Shown here in pieces: positions 38,680-50,400 of a DNA stretch of 64,000 bases; positions within the stretch are counted from its first letter, which is position 1, and every line of letters starts with the position of its first letter. The DNA comes from Coffea arabica (taxonomy: Eukaryota > Streptophyta > Magnoliopsida > Gentianales > Rubiaceae), in NCBI RefSeq assembly GCF_036785885.1, contig NC_092322.1:13290466-13354465 (forward strand), in the 5' to 3' direction. The notes under the pieces are model-generated. The model saw only the letters and a program-made list of their open reading frames with translations, did not search any database and was not told the origin of the DNA. The position numbers were made by a program, and so were the translations under genes.

Positions 38680-38972
38680 GTTGAGAGTTAACCAACTAGA
38701 AACATATAAATAGGGTAAGGTACGACTCATATATCGCGTTGCAACAATATAACTAGAGGCAAATAAACACGTAAGAAACAACCACTTTATTTACATAACA
38801 AACAAGTCGTATATACAAGCCAACAAGTCACATAGTCAGAGGCTATAACAGCCAAGGAACATAGAACAAAAATATTTACATTCGCCATGACACGTCTAAA
38901 ACAAAAACAAAAGAAGACGTGTCGTCCCACTATGTTCCTAACTATCCCACAAAAACTCCTAAAACCCTGATC

Positions 38973-39632
38973 CTAACAAGTGGTCTGGCTAGACGCCGAC
39001 CCAACTGACTCCGAGGATGCACTCAGCTCCTCCTCTGGGTCCTCCTCAGGATCCTCCTCTGGAGCACCGGGAGCGGCAGGAGCTACAGGCGCTTGGCCCT
39101 CACCGGCCAAGTCCTGGAGCACATCGTCCACTAACGCCTCGCACTCAGTCAGAATATGGCCAGTCCGATCTCGTATATGTCCAACTACTCGCATCAGACG
39201 TCCAGTAGCCGCCTGAGCCTGCTCGCGGAAAGCTTCGGTCCGCTGCTGCTCCTCCAGAACCGAGGCCTCCAACTCTCGGATCCGGACTCCCTGATCTCGG
39301 AGTGTAGCTCGAAGACGCTCTATCTCCGCATAGCACCTATGATTGGTGCTACCCAATCGTCTCCGCTCGTCATCCACTGCGAGCACCACTCGGTAAGGAT
39401 AAGAGTAGGTCTTCCAGCAATCGCAGCGTCGGATCTTGCGCGCTGGGGACCACCGTTGCACTGGGCCACCGGGGATCTCCTGATATGTGATCACGCGGCA
39501 TACAGGCCCCTCTAGATGTGCCTCGACCACGGGAGCGTCAGTAGGTACGTCAGTAGGCACATCAGTGGGTGCATCAGTAGGTACGGGCTGAGACGGCCCC
39601 GCACCCCCAGAAGCATCAGCGTCTGCCATCAC
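38973..39632 (-). CDS. extra ORF upstream of gypsy gag, coiled-coil protein of unknown function
   Basis: An uninterrupted 219-aa frame (MMADADASGGAGPSQPVPTD start) lies between the primer-binding site and gag, in the same orientation. The N-terminus has a short PTDVPTDAP-type repeat. A central block (WKTYSYPYRVVLAVDDERRR) is followed by a heptad-like, Arg/Glu-rich coiled coil at about residues 85-160. The C-terminus is very acidic (EEDPEEDPEEE) and then serine-rich. I do not recognise it. It has no zinc knuckle or protease motif. Its frame is intact although gag-pol is broken in many places. It could be a separately expressed accessory protein or a displaced part of the gag region. Confidence 0.6.
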   Translation of the reverse strand: MMADADASGGAGPSQPVPTDAPTDVPTDVPTDAPVVEAHLEGPVCRVITYQEIPGGPVQRWSPARKIRRCDCWKTYSYPYRVVLAVDDERRRLGSTNHRCYAEIERLRATLRDQGVRIRELEASVLEEQQRTEAFREQAQAATGRLMRVVGHIRDRTGHILTECEALVDDVLQDLAGEGQAPVAPAAPGAPEEDPEEDPEEELSASSESVGSASSQTTC

Positions 39633-39766
39633 CTAAGTTTGCAAATAACATTGCAAAAAGGTAAGTACACGTCACGTAGAAAACAAGGCTAAGGCTAAGC
39701 TCAAGGATAAAACCCTAGCCTATCATGTCAAGCGCTCAATCTATCTCAATCAATTCACAACCTAGA

Positions 39767-39777
39767 CTCTGATACCA
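39767..39777 (-). other. gypsy primer-binding site (tRNA-iMet)
   Basis: Minus-strand TGGTATCAGAG, complementary to the 3' end of plant initiator tRNA-Met, begins two bases inside the 5' LTR edge. Confidence 0.9.
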
Positions 39778-39779
39778 GC

Positions 39780-42700
39780 TGTGACGACCCCACCTCCCCC
39801 TAAGGCGTACCAGAGGGTTCGGCGGACCGCTTGCCCAACTCTCACCAGGACTCACTCACTCGAATCACGTGCACACACCAAGAACCATTAATAATATCTG
39901 CAATTCAAGCTTATAATTTACATTGATAGAAATTAAGGTACAAAGTCTCGATATACTTAAACTAGTTCAAAATATATACAATCCAAGTACAAAATGTTCC
40001 ATTCGAGGAATAGCGCGAGTACAAATCCAAAATTCAAAACAAAGTCTAAAGTAACTAGACTACACTAGCCTTTACACTTCTCACGCTTCACTCATACCCC
40101 TGTAAGGAAAACAAAACTAAAAGGGTGAGCCGAATCCCAGTGAAGTTCCAAATATCACATTGGTCAACAAGCAAGGAATAATATAGTAATAGTGAAATAG
40201 CGAGCAAACAAGTCATAATCAGGGAAATAGTACTTCAACTAATCAAATAATATCAAGTTTGCAATCACAAATAAGGATACGGTAATCATATCTCGGCTCC
40301 ATTCCAGCTTGATCAATGGGTAGTTGACACTCCGTCAACTTTCAAGTAATAACAAATCCAAAATAAAACTTCACTACACGCCAATCCCCGTCCACCGAAT
40401 AACCCCCTTTCTCGGGCCCGCACGCCACACGAAACACGGGTGGTAATACTCGAGTATACCGGATTGCCGAGGAGATAACACTCCACTCGACTTAACTAGT
40501 AACCCAGGGTTCGTTATCTAATCGACCAGGCCCTTGCCGGCTCGACTCGATTAACTAGCCACAGGGTTTCTGGAATTCCAGGCAAGACATATTTCAAGTA
40601 CATGTAAAGCAAGTCAAGTATATTCAATAGCAAGAACAAGTCATATTAGAGCAAGTGCGGTAAAGTACACCCTTGCCCTATCATTCATTTTCATGTATTC
40701 ACACAAATCAAGTAAGGAACACAGGTATCAAGTACAATCGGATATTTGAAAGCACTCACCACAATAGTGTTTCTAGTTCTCGCGTCGAGGTGGTACTCTG
40801 GGTTTGGAGTCCAAATCTGCGAGAAAATTTCAGTTTGAGAACTTTGAAATACGAGTAGGATTCGAAACTTAAACGTTCCGTTCATTAAGAATCGACCAAT
40901 TGAAATTTATTTGAAAGACACTCGTGAAAACTTGCTCGCTTTTCAAATCATAAGGTTTTGTAACATAGATGCTTGGAAATAATACTTGAGTTGAAAGTAC
41001 AAGGAAATTCAAGTTTACATTGGCCATTAGGCTTTTCCTCAAGGGTACAAGTTCGGCCAAGTTCTAACGTATAACACTCGAGAAACATAGTAGCAAAGGT
41101 CCTTGCTAGTTCAAGTATTAATTCCTTAACATTCACTCAAGTCGCTAATATAGTTTTCTAGTCCTCGAGTAAAAATTCGGGCAGCACGCCCTTTGTGTTT
41201 ACCTAATTTTCCAGCCATTTAGGTTTCATTATTTTTTTTAACCACAACCCAACATCACATATGTCAACAATTCATGTCAAGAGCCGTTCCATAGGCTCAC
41301 AATATCATAATAACAAGATTCACAACAATCACAAGTGCAGAAATTCAACTTAGCACAAGACAGATTTGACGTACAAATGCGGAAATAACATATCCGAGGC
41401 TACGCTTATCGGGTTGAGACGCAACCTATGCCTTTTCGGAGCTAAGACACAGAGCTACAATGTTCATGAAGGTCACTTAGCCCAGTTTCTAATGTAACTT
41501 GGTCAAATTCTCAAATTACTAAACCGGAAAAAAATTCGTCGGCTGTTTAATCGCATTACACTGTAATGGACATAACTCAGTGTACAAAAGTCCAATTCAG
41601 GTGTTCTTAGAGGCATTTGAAAGCTAAGACAAAATGGTACAACTTTCATGTTTCGGCAAAGAGCTAAATCAGTACGGATCCTAGTCAAAAAACGTGATAA
41701 ACTGGACTTAACTGATGAAACGGACTGCTGGGAAAATATTTAAAACAGTAAGGGTACTTTAGACTTTTCATGACCTACGTTGCTCCGATTGAGCTGAAAT
41801 TTTGTAGGCACTTATAAAATACCATTCTCTACAACTTTCCTTTTTTGACCTAAGACCAATTCGGCCTCTAACATATAGTTACAAATTCGGACAGAATGTT
41901 GGGAAAAATTTCCAGATTCTGGAATTTTTAGTTTTTAGTGGAACTTTCCTTAATTTCTTAGTCTAATCACTACCAAAGCCTCTATTATAACCTTAATTTC
42001 AACATATAAGCACCATACAACAAATTGGGCAGAATTTCCCCAAACTCTAGTTCATCAAATAAAAAGGGAAAAACTTCTAAAACATGATAATATCCATGAT
42101 TCCACTACAAAATCAAGTTGCTAAGCTTAATTTAACAAAATTGAAAGTAAAACTTAGAGAGATAAGCTTTCTTACCTTGACTAGAGTTCACTAAGGGTAG
42201 CCCAAGCTTTCTCCTTCCAAAGTCTCACCACAAATCACTAACTAATCACTCAAGAATAAGTTTAATCGGTTTCTTTTGTTTGATTCCTCACTTAGTTGTT
42301 GGATTCAAGATGAAATGAAGAAGTTTTCTCTCTTGTTCTTTCCCCTCTCTCTCTCTCGGCTCTTCAGCAGAAAATTGAAGAGAAAAGGTGCAATTTTGAT
42401 AATAAATAAAGAGTCCTTGTCTTTGGTCAAGAAGCTCTAAGGTGTCGCCACCACCACCTTTCTTTTTTTCTCTTTGTTTCTTGTTATTTTCTAGCCTCAA
42501 ATTCGGTCAAGCTTGCTGCCAAGAGAGAAGATATTTTGCTCAAGTTCAATAAATTTGTTTGGTAAGGAAAAATGGTGGTCAAGCGGTGCGTTCAATCGGT
42601 AGTGCGCGAGACCCGCCGGTTCGCGCCGTTTTTCTTAAAAACTCACGTACTAGGGTTTTTACTTCCCATTCACTAACCTTATATCATTGCTACTACTCAC

Positions 42701-42948
42701 ATATTATTTCTCACTTAAAAGTCACTTTTAATCATCAAATTGATCCTTGGCCAGTACCCAAAATTCATCCGGCGGAAAAATCGCGAAACCCTAATTTTGC
42801 TCAAATCTTGAAACCGAAGTGTAAACCCTATTTTCTAGGTTCATCTGCACTTATTGTGGAATAATTGGGTAGTGGGCTTTGATAAATAATAAATTTCAAA
42901 TAAAAGGGTATTTTTGAGAAAAATACAAGAAATTTGCGAGTTCTCACA
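39780..42948 (-). repeat. gypsy 5' LTR (right), 3169 bp
   Basis: Partner of 30796-33977, with the same TGTGACGA...CTCACA ends. It would contain the element's own promoter; no convincing TATA element was pinned down. Confidence 0.95.
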
Positions 42949-43309
42949 GAAGTACTAACCAAACAACATGCGCATGCGTTTTTAATTAACCACCACGCTG
43001 CCATATAATGTAGAATGTTTAGTCAGAAAGTCTGCAAATTCACTTCGGACGCCTTGCATTTTCAAACGGAAGAGACCACTCATTTGACCAAAAAAGCAAA
43101 TTGAGGCATGGAGTACTTCAAGGAAAATGGGTCCCGCAAGTCCCTGTGGAATTTACGATCCGGCATGGTTTCCTTTTTGCCAACTTCTTCTATGATAAAA
43201 GCAAGTCATTTTGCAACAATAAATGAGCGGCTTATGTTCCAATAAACCAAATCATAGAAGTAAAAAATCTTAGGTAAATTATGCAAATTTGGCCAATTCA
43301 AACACATCC

Positions 43310-45807
43310 ATTGTTTGAAATGATTTAGAAACATCAAACACTGTACTTTTATACTTCAATAAATACAACTAAGTCGTGAGAGTGCAATCATCTACAAAGG
43401 TTATAAAGCAACGAATACCAGCAAATGAAAGAATCGGTAAAGTTCCCCAGACATCCAAATGCATTAAAGCAGATGGAATGTTATATTTACTCAGATTGAT
43501 TGTATAGGTAACTCTCTAACTCTTAGCAAAAATGCAAATTTCACATTTTATATCAATAGCATTAACACTAAAAAATAAGTCAGAAGACGTGTTTCTTGTA
43601 CTCAAAAAAATGGATGTCTTAGCTACTAATGCTATAATTGGAATTTTCTGAGATCAATATTCTTAGTGCCTCTCATCTGATTTGTTCTATATGGACTGAA
43701 ATTACTTATACAGTATAAATCCTCTCTACTAGCATGACGACCAATTATTTGACAATGAATTAACAAAGCATTAAGTAATAAGAGAGATGGTAATAAAACA
43801 ATAGTTGCAGCCCCGATAACTAGATATTTAATATCATTGGCATTAGAGATCATTGATCGTCTTAATTGAGTAATAGATAAAAAATAATTTGAATCATAGG
43901 TTATGTGATCTGTGGCTCCTAAATTGATTATCTAGTCGCTATCACATCGATGAGAACCATAATTACCTTAATGCTAATACGTTGTTAAGGTATTGATCCA
44001 AGAGACAGAAGACACTTGTGCAATATTAAAAGTTGTGGCTAACACTGCTAGATCAGTAACTGTTGTGGTCACTTTTCCATTAGCAACATTCAATTGATCA
44101 GCTTGCCAATTTTGTCCTTTGCACTCCTTTTGCCATGTTGGATATCCATATAGCTTGAAACAAGTATCACGTGTATTTTTTTATTCTCACAATGAGTGCA
44201 ACTATCTCCCTTAGTCGACAACTTGATTTGAGGTAACATGATCGGCCCACTTTTTCGCTTCATTACAAGTCATGATAAAGCTAATTTGTTGTCTCTTCCT
44301 ATTAATATTAATGATTGTCTGACATCTTCATGTCGAGCATAGGCTCACGCCTTTTCCATTATTGGGAATAGTTTCATTTGTAGCACATTATTGCGAATCT
44401 TATCCAATCAATTATATAACATATTGAGAAAAATGTACATCCTTTCTTCTTATATAGGAGAGTTATACCTGTCAATATCGACAGTACAATCTATTGAGTT
44501 TGGTCTACGAAAATCGATCTCTCTTCACAAGTCTTACAGGTTGTTGTAACACTTCTCAATCGGCCTTGTAGATTGTCTCATCCTGATCATCTTCCTTCAC
44601 AGATTTATGCAATTGGGATGTATCAGCTCCATCGAAATATATTATAGAAACTGCATCCCATATCACTTTTGTGTTAGGGAAACAAATGAAGTTGCCGATT
44701 AAGGATGAATCCATATTGTTTATTAGCTATCCTTTCACGATAGAATTTTCAGTTCACCACTGTCTATATGTAGGATCTGTCGATAATGGTTGAGAAAGAT
44801 TACCATTAGTGTATTTCAATTTATTTTTACCAAAAATATACATTTCGACAACTTGGAATCAAAGGACATAGTTGGTATCATTTAACTTGATGCCAATTTG
44901 AACCACAGAAGTAAGGATGGCAATGGGGACGGGGGCCCGCGGGCCTATTGGGGCGGGGGCGGAGGGAATTTTTCCCCCGTTTAGAAACGGACCCCGCCAC
45001 GCACCCGTTTTAAAAAAATAAAGATATATATATGTACATAATTATATATATAATTTTAATTTAATTAGTTATAAATTTATAATAATGATATTATTAGTTA
45101 TATGTATCATTTAATGTATATTAGTGCATGTAACATAATTAATATTATCAATTATACTACTAATTATACATGTCTATTAATAAAAATTATTAATTATTTA
45201 TACTAAATTTATTAATACATTTATATTAATTTCCTAACTATACTTAATACAATAACACTTTTTTCTAAAAAAAATAAAATAATAATTTAGTGATTGTATT
45301 TGTATCAAAAGTGAAAATTTGATTATTTTAGTTATATTTCTTTTATCATATTAGATTGTATTCAAATAACTTTTATTTAATTATTTTTATGAGTTTTAAT
45401 TGTAAAATTACAATGAATAATAATTTGGTGATGTATTGATATTTTAGTACTTGATTATTTGTTAAAATTTAATTATAATGAAAGTATATAATAAAATTTT
45501 TTTAACCCCACGAGTGCCTCCCGCGGGGGAAGCGGGGTGGGGCGGGACGTGGGAAGCGGGGGGCAGGGGACGGGGCGAGGGGTGGAGGAGGGGTCCCCCG
45601 CCCCATTGCCACCCTTACACAGAAGAATTATTGCTCAGTATAGGGTTCTGATATTTGTTCAAAACTTCCTTCATCCTTGCAACCAAGTTTTTAAGATTGG
45701 AGTCGGTCTATCTTTTCCTACCTTACAGAATCTTAGGTCATTCTGCTATGGTTTACATTCAAACTTCTCTCAAGGTTGTATTTCGAGTAGAAACCCTAAA
45801 ATCCCTA
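43310..45807 (-). pseudogene. copia gag-protease-integrase remnant
   Basis: Minus-strand translation from 45807 downward shows a gag region with a nucleocapsid-like stretch (GYPTWQKECKGQNWQADQL near 44100-44155). A protease region follows, reading IINLGATDHITYDSNYF near 43900 (DSGATDH in active elements), then VIGAATIVLLPSLLLLNALL. Next is the integrase N-part and core (SALMHLDVWGTLPI, FITFVDDCTLTT, LYLLKYKS, VSKSFQTM), which ends exactly at the Harbinger insertion. The frame is broken by many stops and by a hAT element at 44912-45617. Confidence 0.82.
44912..45617. mobile_element. hAT-type non-autonomous element in copia gag, 706 bp
   Basis: Imperfect terminal inverted repeats (TAAGGATGGCAATGGGGAC at the left; reversed right end TAAGGGTGGCAATGGGGCG) are flanked by a perfect 8-bp target duplication CACAGAAG (44904-44911 and 45618-45625). 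Both are hallmarks of hAT transposons. The ends are extremely G+C-rich and the core is AT-rich. No transposase is encoded, so it would depend on an enzyme supplied elsewhere. Confidence 0.9.
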
Positions 45808-45818
45808 CTCTGATACCA
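45808..45818 (-). other. copia primer-binding site (tRNA-iMet)
   Basis: Minus-strand TGGTATCAGAG directly abuts the right LTR, complementary to the 3' end of initiator tRNA-Met. Confidence 0.88.
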
Positions 45819-46057
45819 TGTAAAGAAATTAGGAGGTTTGGAGGAAATATTATCTCTATATTTATCTAACTAATATTACATTGGTATGAGCCCTATATAT
45901 AGGCTTACAATAGAGTAAGATACAATGAATCTAAAAAATTTTCTAGATAGTAACTATTATTAATTTACATACATCAAAAACAAAAAAAAAATATCAATAA
46001 CCAGCACTCAACACCAATCAATACCCAGCACCCAACAACTAATAACTCACTCCTATA
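45819..46057 (-). repeat. copia 5' LTR (right)
   Basis: Diverged partner of 21436-21669. Its outer end (ACTCACTCCTATA versus ACTCACCGCAACA) is degenerate, so the last few bases are uncertain. Divergence is visibly much greater than between the gypsy LTRs, consistent with the outermost element being oldest. Confidence 0.8.
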
Positions 46058-47412
46058 AATTTGTGTTTTTGATACTACTTGTGGTATGAATATTCAGATA
46101 CAAAATTAGCTTTTCCCTTTTAAATAGATAGGAAACAAACGTAATTACCATATTGTTGTATTTTGCTTCCAACTTGAAATTTGATCCGTATAACCCATAT
46201 TCAAAAAGATTCAACCAAAAATTACTTGCAAATGAAAGTTAAATTACTTTCTCTTCATAGAAATTTGTTTGAGCCACCTCATAGTGAGTTTAACAATCAT
46301 TGCTCTCTTAATTGAGTTCAACAATATTGAATATTGCCTGTTAGGTACTTGTGCATTATCATACCCAATCACACTAATTATAAATGGCCTCCTTTCTTTA
46401 GTAGTAATAGTTACTTGACATGTAAGATCTAACTTACATAATTGATAGATAAAAAATTAGTTGATCTGAGATCTCTACAGTGTAGTTGTAGGTGCAACCG
46501 CAAAAAGTTGCTCATGGCTCAGAATGGTTGAATCTACAATTGCATTGATCCCTCTTTCACGATTGGCGATCAACCTAATTATGTTTTTTCATGGTACTTC
46601 CATGTGCTACCCTATGAGTACTCAATACTTCTCTTTCTGTAATAGTCATTTTTGGCCATTTGACATATATGACCTAACTTACTTAATTGGTAAAACGTGA
46701 TTGGTGATGGACACCCGTTGAGTATTCACAATACTTTTCCTTTTTCTTTTATCGTCATCACATTCACTTGACATTTAACATATAAGACATGCGTATTTGG
46801 TAGGTGGTGATTTGAGTCGAATAAAAGGACCAACAGAACAAAATTACATGTCGCCTCATGAATATTGGATACTTTTTTCCTTGGATAAAGTAGAATGACG
46901 GACAACAACCCTTATTTCATCTAAGAAATACGTAGAGGTGGAGCACCATTTTGCCCTCTGCGAGAGAAAAATCTTCGCTAGCATCGAAAAGGTTACTTAA
47001 GATGAGTATCCAATCTATAATTGGTCGTTAATGTCTACATTACTCCCAAGCTGGCCTGTACTATAAAAGACTAAAAGAGTTCAATTGCTAAAAAAAAAAT
47101 GTTGTTCAAGTGATAAAGTGTGACTACGTTAAAGTTAAGGGGCAAAAATGTTATTAACTCTATTTAAAAACCAAAAGACAGCAAAAAGTAGGCGCGTGCC
47201 CAACCACCAAATATCTCCTTCTTGAAGAAGGGGCAATCTGAAAAAGCAGGCTACCAAAATACTTTCACTATTTATATGTTTTCTTTTTCATAAATTACAC
47301 CAAAAATACATTACTGCGACTACTAGCTTTCTTCTTCACACATTCTCTCTCTAGGGTTCTACGTCGAGGACGAAGCAATCCATAAATACTCAGTCAATTG
47401 AAGTCAACAAAA
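46058..47412. other. intergenic and RPN5 upstream region
   Basis: AT-rich, with no coding frame. The stretch 46400-46820 holds diverged repeats of a motif with TTGACAT...TAAGA...AATTGGTA and GAGTA.TCA..ATACTT. The last 100 bases before the ATG (CT-rich, then AGGGTTCTACG) look like the RPN5 5' UTR. Confidence 0.5.
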
Positions 47413-50400
47413 ATGGTAAATTAAATTTCGTCGAAGTTTTACAGTTTTGGTTCCACTGACTCAGATCTATTCGTATTGTATTTTGATTTTTGGAAATTTT
47501 CTGTATTTAATTTGGGGTTTTTCCCGGTGGTTTAGGAAGGGGTTGCGAATAGCAGCAATAGCAAATTGGACGAAAGAATTGAAGCTTTGTTGAATGAGGA
47601 GAAGCAGATGAGGCAGAATGGCGACGTCGCCGGCACCAGAAAGGCCGTTACTGAGATTCTTCAGCTTTGCTTTGAAGCTCGCGCTTGGAAAACCCTAAAT
47701 GATCAGATTGTTCTCTTGTCCAAACGCCGAGGACAATTAAAACAGGTTTGGTTTCTTTCGTCTCCCTGTGTGTGGTTTAGAAATTTTAATTATACACGTG
47801 TCTAGAAATATAGATTTGGTTTCACATGAATAATAAGCATTTGTTGTTTATTTGTTCAGGTATAGGTTTTGTTTTTGAGTTAATTGGTTTCTTTTTAATT
47901 TCGATGTTCTGTGTAAACTGAAATTGATTTGTCGGAAAAATGGTTGTTTGGTGATTTAAATTACCGTACATGTAGATGTGAAAGGAAGGTTTTATTGGAT
48001 TATTGACTTAAAATCAGCTTTTTTTAGTGGGTGTGTACTTTGATTAGTTGACAGGTTTCTCTGGGGAAAATGTTAATGTGATTGGACAGTTTTGATCTTC
48101 AGTGCCCTCTGCGTTTCCTAGCTTTGATTGGTTTACTATGATTTTTGGTCCAAGTGATGGGAGATATGAATTAATTGTAGATATATTCACACGTTTATTT
48201 GATTTTTTTTTTTGTGTATTCAGAACATGTTTATGAAAATATTCCAGGAGATATAATGTATGTAGATTGCAGAACTTTGAGCAAGCTAATGCTTTCTGTT
48301 TTAGTTGGTGTTTATTTACAATTGCAAAGCTAGTGGTGTTTGTAGTAGATCAGGTGAATTAGTTGTAAGTTGGAGAATTTTGACTGCTTTAGGATTGCCG
48401 ATTGGATTTTTTAATATACTGAATTAGTTGGCCTGTTATAGCTTTCTTTGAATATGTATAGTTCAGGCAAAGATATTTGTAGCTGGGTGGAGGATCTATA
48501 TTGAACATGATGACAGAAGTTCCACAAAAGAATATATGTGTGTGCTTTTTCATGCATTCAAGTATTCTAAATAAGTTGGATCTTTATGCTTTACCTTGAA
48601 AGTATGTCTTTTGCATTGATTTACTTTTGTGATGAAAATGGTTTTAGCGCAATTGCTTGGCTTCTTTACTCATGATTGTGGCTTGTTACACTGGTTTGAA
48701 GTACAGTGACTTGTTCCAGTTTGACAACCATACATATCTTGTAGTGGAAAAGTAAATTGATATGTCATGCTTTATCATAATCTCAATGACCCTTTTTTGA
48801 GTTCTTTTCATTCTATAAGATCAAGGATTACGGACAAATTTGTACTGGAGCAGAAGATTTTACTGGGTTTTGGAGTATAGTTATCTCAGATAAATTTATG
48901 GAACAGGAATGTACGGGATGGAGCCCCTATTTCAATGGCTTGTAGACTTTTCTTTGAGAAGTATTTGGCACATTGGTTAGTTATATTGGATTTAGGGGGC
49001 TATTTATGACTTGCAACATTTGTTGTTGGCTCTCATGTAACTCTTCTGTAGGCAGTATGAAGCTCCTTTCTCGTGTTGCCCCCCGAGAACTCTGTGAAGA
49101 GTCAGAAGCTAAAAGTATGCTATCACTTGTTGTACTTATTTGAAGTTTGGAGAGAGAGAAAGAGAGAGAGAGAGTGGATCTTTAGGCAGAGCATAGCATG
49201 TTTGAGCAAAAAATCCATACTCAGTGACAACTTTTTAAATTAAATATACTGTTAGTTGAGGCCACACTGTGTGTTAATATGAGTTTATGAACTTGGAAAC
49301 ACTGTTTTCTGTTGGATCCCCTTAAAGAGATTGGGTATAATTCATTTCCTGCAAGCCATGGAAACATTGAATCAACCATTTTATAGTTGGGTTGATGGGG
49401 CCTTTTCATTCGCTGACTTTTCATTGACTTAAGCTGGATTCAGTCATAGCCAAGTGTAATTTCTATATTATTTTGGCTTCTGTGGGTGGATTTAAGTATG
49501 TTTACCGGTATCCACAGCTATCAACACTAGGTTGTGTAAAATCACTTTCTTTTTTTGAAGGTATGAGCACCTATTCTTAAGAGACCGCCGGATTGATTGT
49601 GTACTTTTCTTTCTTTTGCAAAGGATCAAAAGCTAAGATCGGAGTGAGATATTTTTGTGCCTTTCAAAAGTTTTATTTTAATAATGGGCACTTGAACAAA
49701 TTCTTGGTTAATGATCTGTTTTACTTAGGCATCAGGCGTGCCCTACTGTTGGTGTGTCCTTGAATTTTTCTTTTGCTCGTAGTTGTTCTTCTTTGCTTAG
49801 TCATATACCTTAGGAAGAGTAGTGTGTGTAAAGACAGAAACAGATATTCTTTCTGTAAATTCTAGTGTCACTATGAAGAGAGACAGTAACATCTGCATTG
49901 GATGGTTGTCGCTGTCTGGTAGTGCTGGCTTAGTAAGTTGTACATCTGAAATGATCCATCTACAATTTCAGTTTTTAACTTCAGTTTGATTATTTTATTT
50001 TTTATTTTTTTGGTCTGTATGTGGTTCTAAACCACATCCTTTGCCAAAACCCCGAGTAATAGTTTCCAATCTGCCTTCCTTTTCTGCAGGCTGTACAAGC
50101 CATGGTTCAGCAGGCAATGCAATATATTGATCAGACACCAGACCTAGAAACGAAGATAGAGCTCATTAAGACTCTTAACAACGTATCTGCTGGGAAGGTG
50201 AATCAGTAGTTGAATTTGTAAATTGGTGACCTATTTATTTTTTGGAAACTTCTTTTCTTCATCTTACTCGGGTCGTTCTTGGTGACCCCGTAGATTTACG
50301 TTGAGATAGAACGGGCTCGGTTGATCAAGAGACTTGCAAAGATCAAGGAAGACCAAGGATTGATTGCTGAGGCAGCTGATCTGATGCAAGAGATTGCGGT

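Larger units (their letters stand above)
30796..42948 (-). mobile_element. Ty3/gypsy chromovirus LTR retrotransposon (Tekay/Del-like)
   Basis: A 12.15-kb element with two LTRs of about 3.2 kb, each beginning TGTGACGA and ending CTCACA on the plus strand. A tRNA-iMet primer-binding site abuts the right LTR and a polypurine tract abuts the left, so it reads on the minus strand. The flanks GAGGT (30791-30795) and GAAGT (42949-42953) are a 5-bp target duplication with one difference. Internal order is extra ORF, gag, protease, reverse transcriptase, RNase H, integrase, chromodomain-like tail. Long LTRs plus the chromodomain suggest Tekay/Del. Stops, frameshifts and a catalytic substitution make it defective. 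By eye the LTRs differ by roughly 2% over the first kilobase (about 18 differences), so the insertion is young. Confidence 0.94.
23092..43309 (+). mobile_element. PIF/Harbinger DNA transposon, inactive, containing a gypsy element
   Basis: The boundaries come from the copia integrase frame: deleting 23092-43309 and one ATT restores a continuous copia reading (SFQTM joined to I..QF.DTIKVLRS, apart from one extra base). The ends are imperfect inverted repeats: GGGTACGTTTGGACTGC at the left and, reversed, GGATGTGTTTGAATTGG at the right, 11 of 17 identical. ATT flanks both ends (23089-23091 and 43310-43312), a 3-bp duplication as in PIF/Harbinger, although TWA is the usual target. It carries a Myb/SANT-like ORF1 remnant and a DDE transposase remnant on the plus strand. 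Without the gypsy insertion it is about 8.1 kb. Confidence 0.8.
21436..46057 (-). mobile_element. Ty1/copia LTR retrotransposon, decayed, interrupted by nested insertions
   Basis: Related short LTRs lie at 21436-21669 and 45819-46057. A primer-binding site complementary to initiator tRNA-Met abuts the right LTR and a polypurine tract abuts the left LTR, so the element is transcribed on the minus strand. Removing the Harbinger (23092-43309) and hAT (44912-45617) insertions leaves about 3.7 kb, short for copia. Gag, protease and integrase remnants lie on the right. The rest of integrase, part of reverse transcriptase and RNase H lie on the left. About half of the reverse transcriptase is deleted near 22720-22790. 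A target duplication is not clear. Confidence 0.85.
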
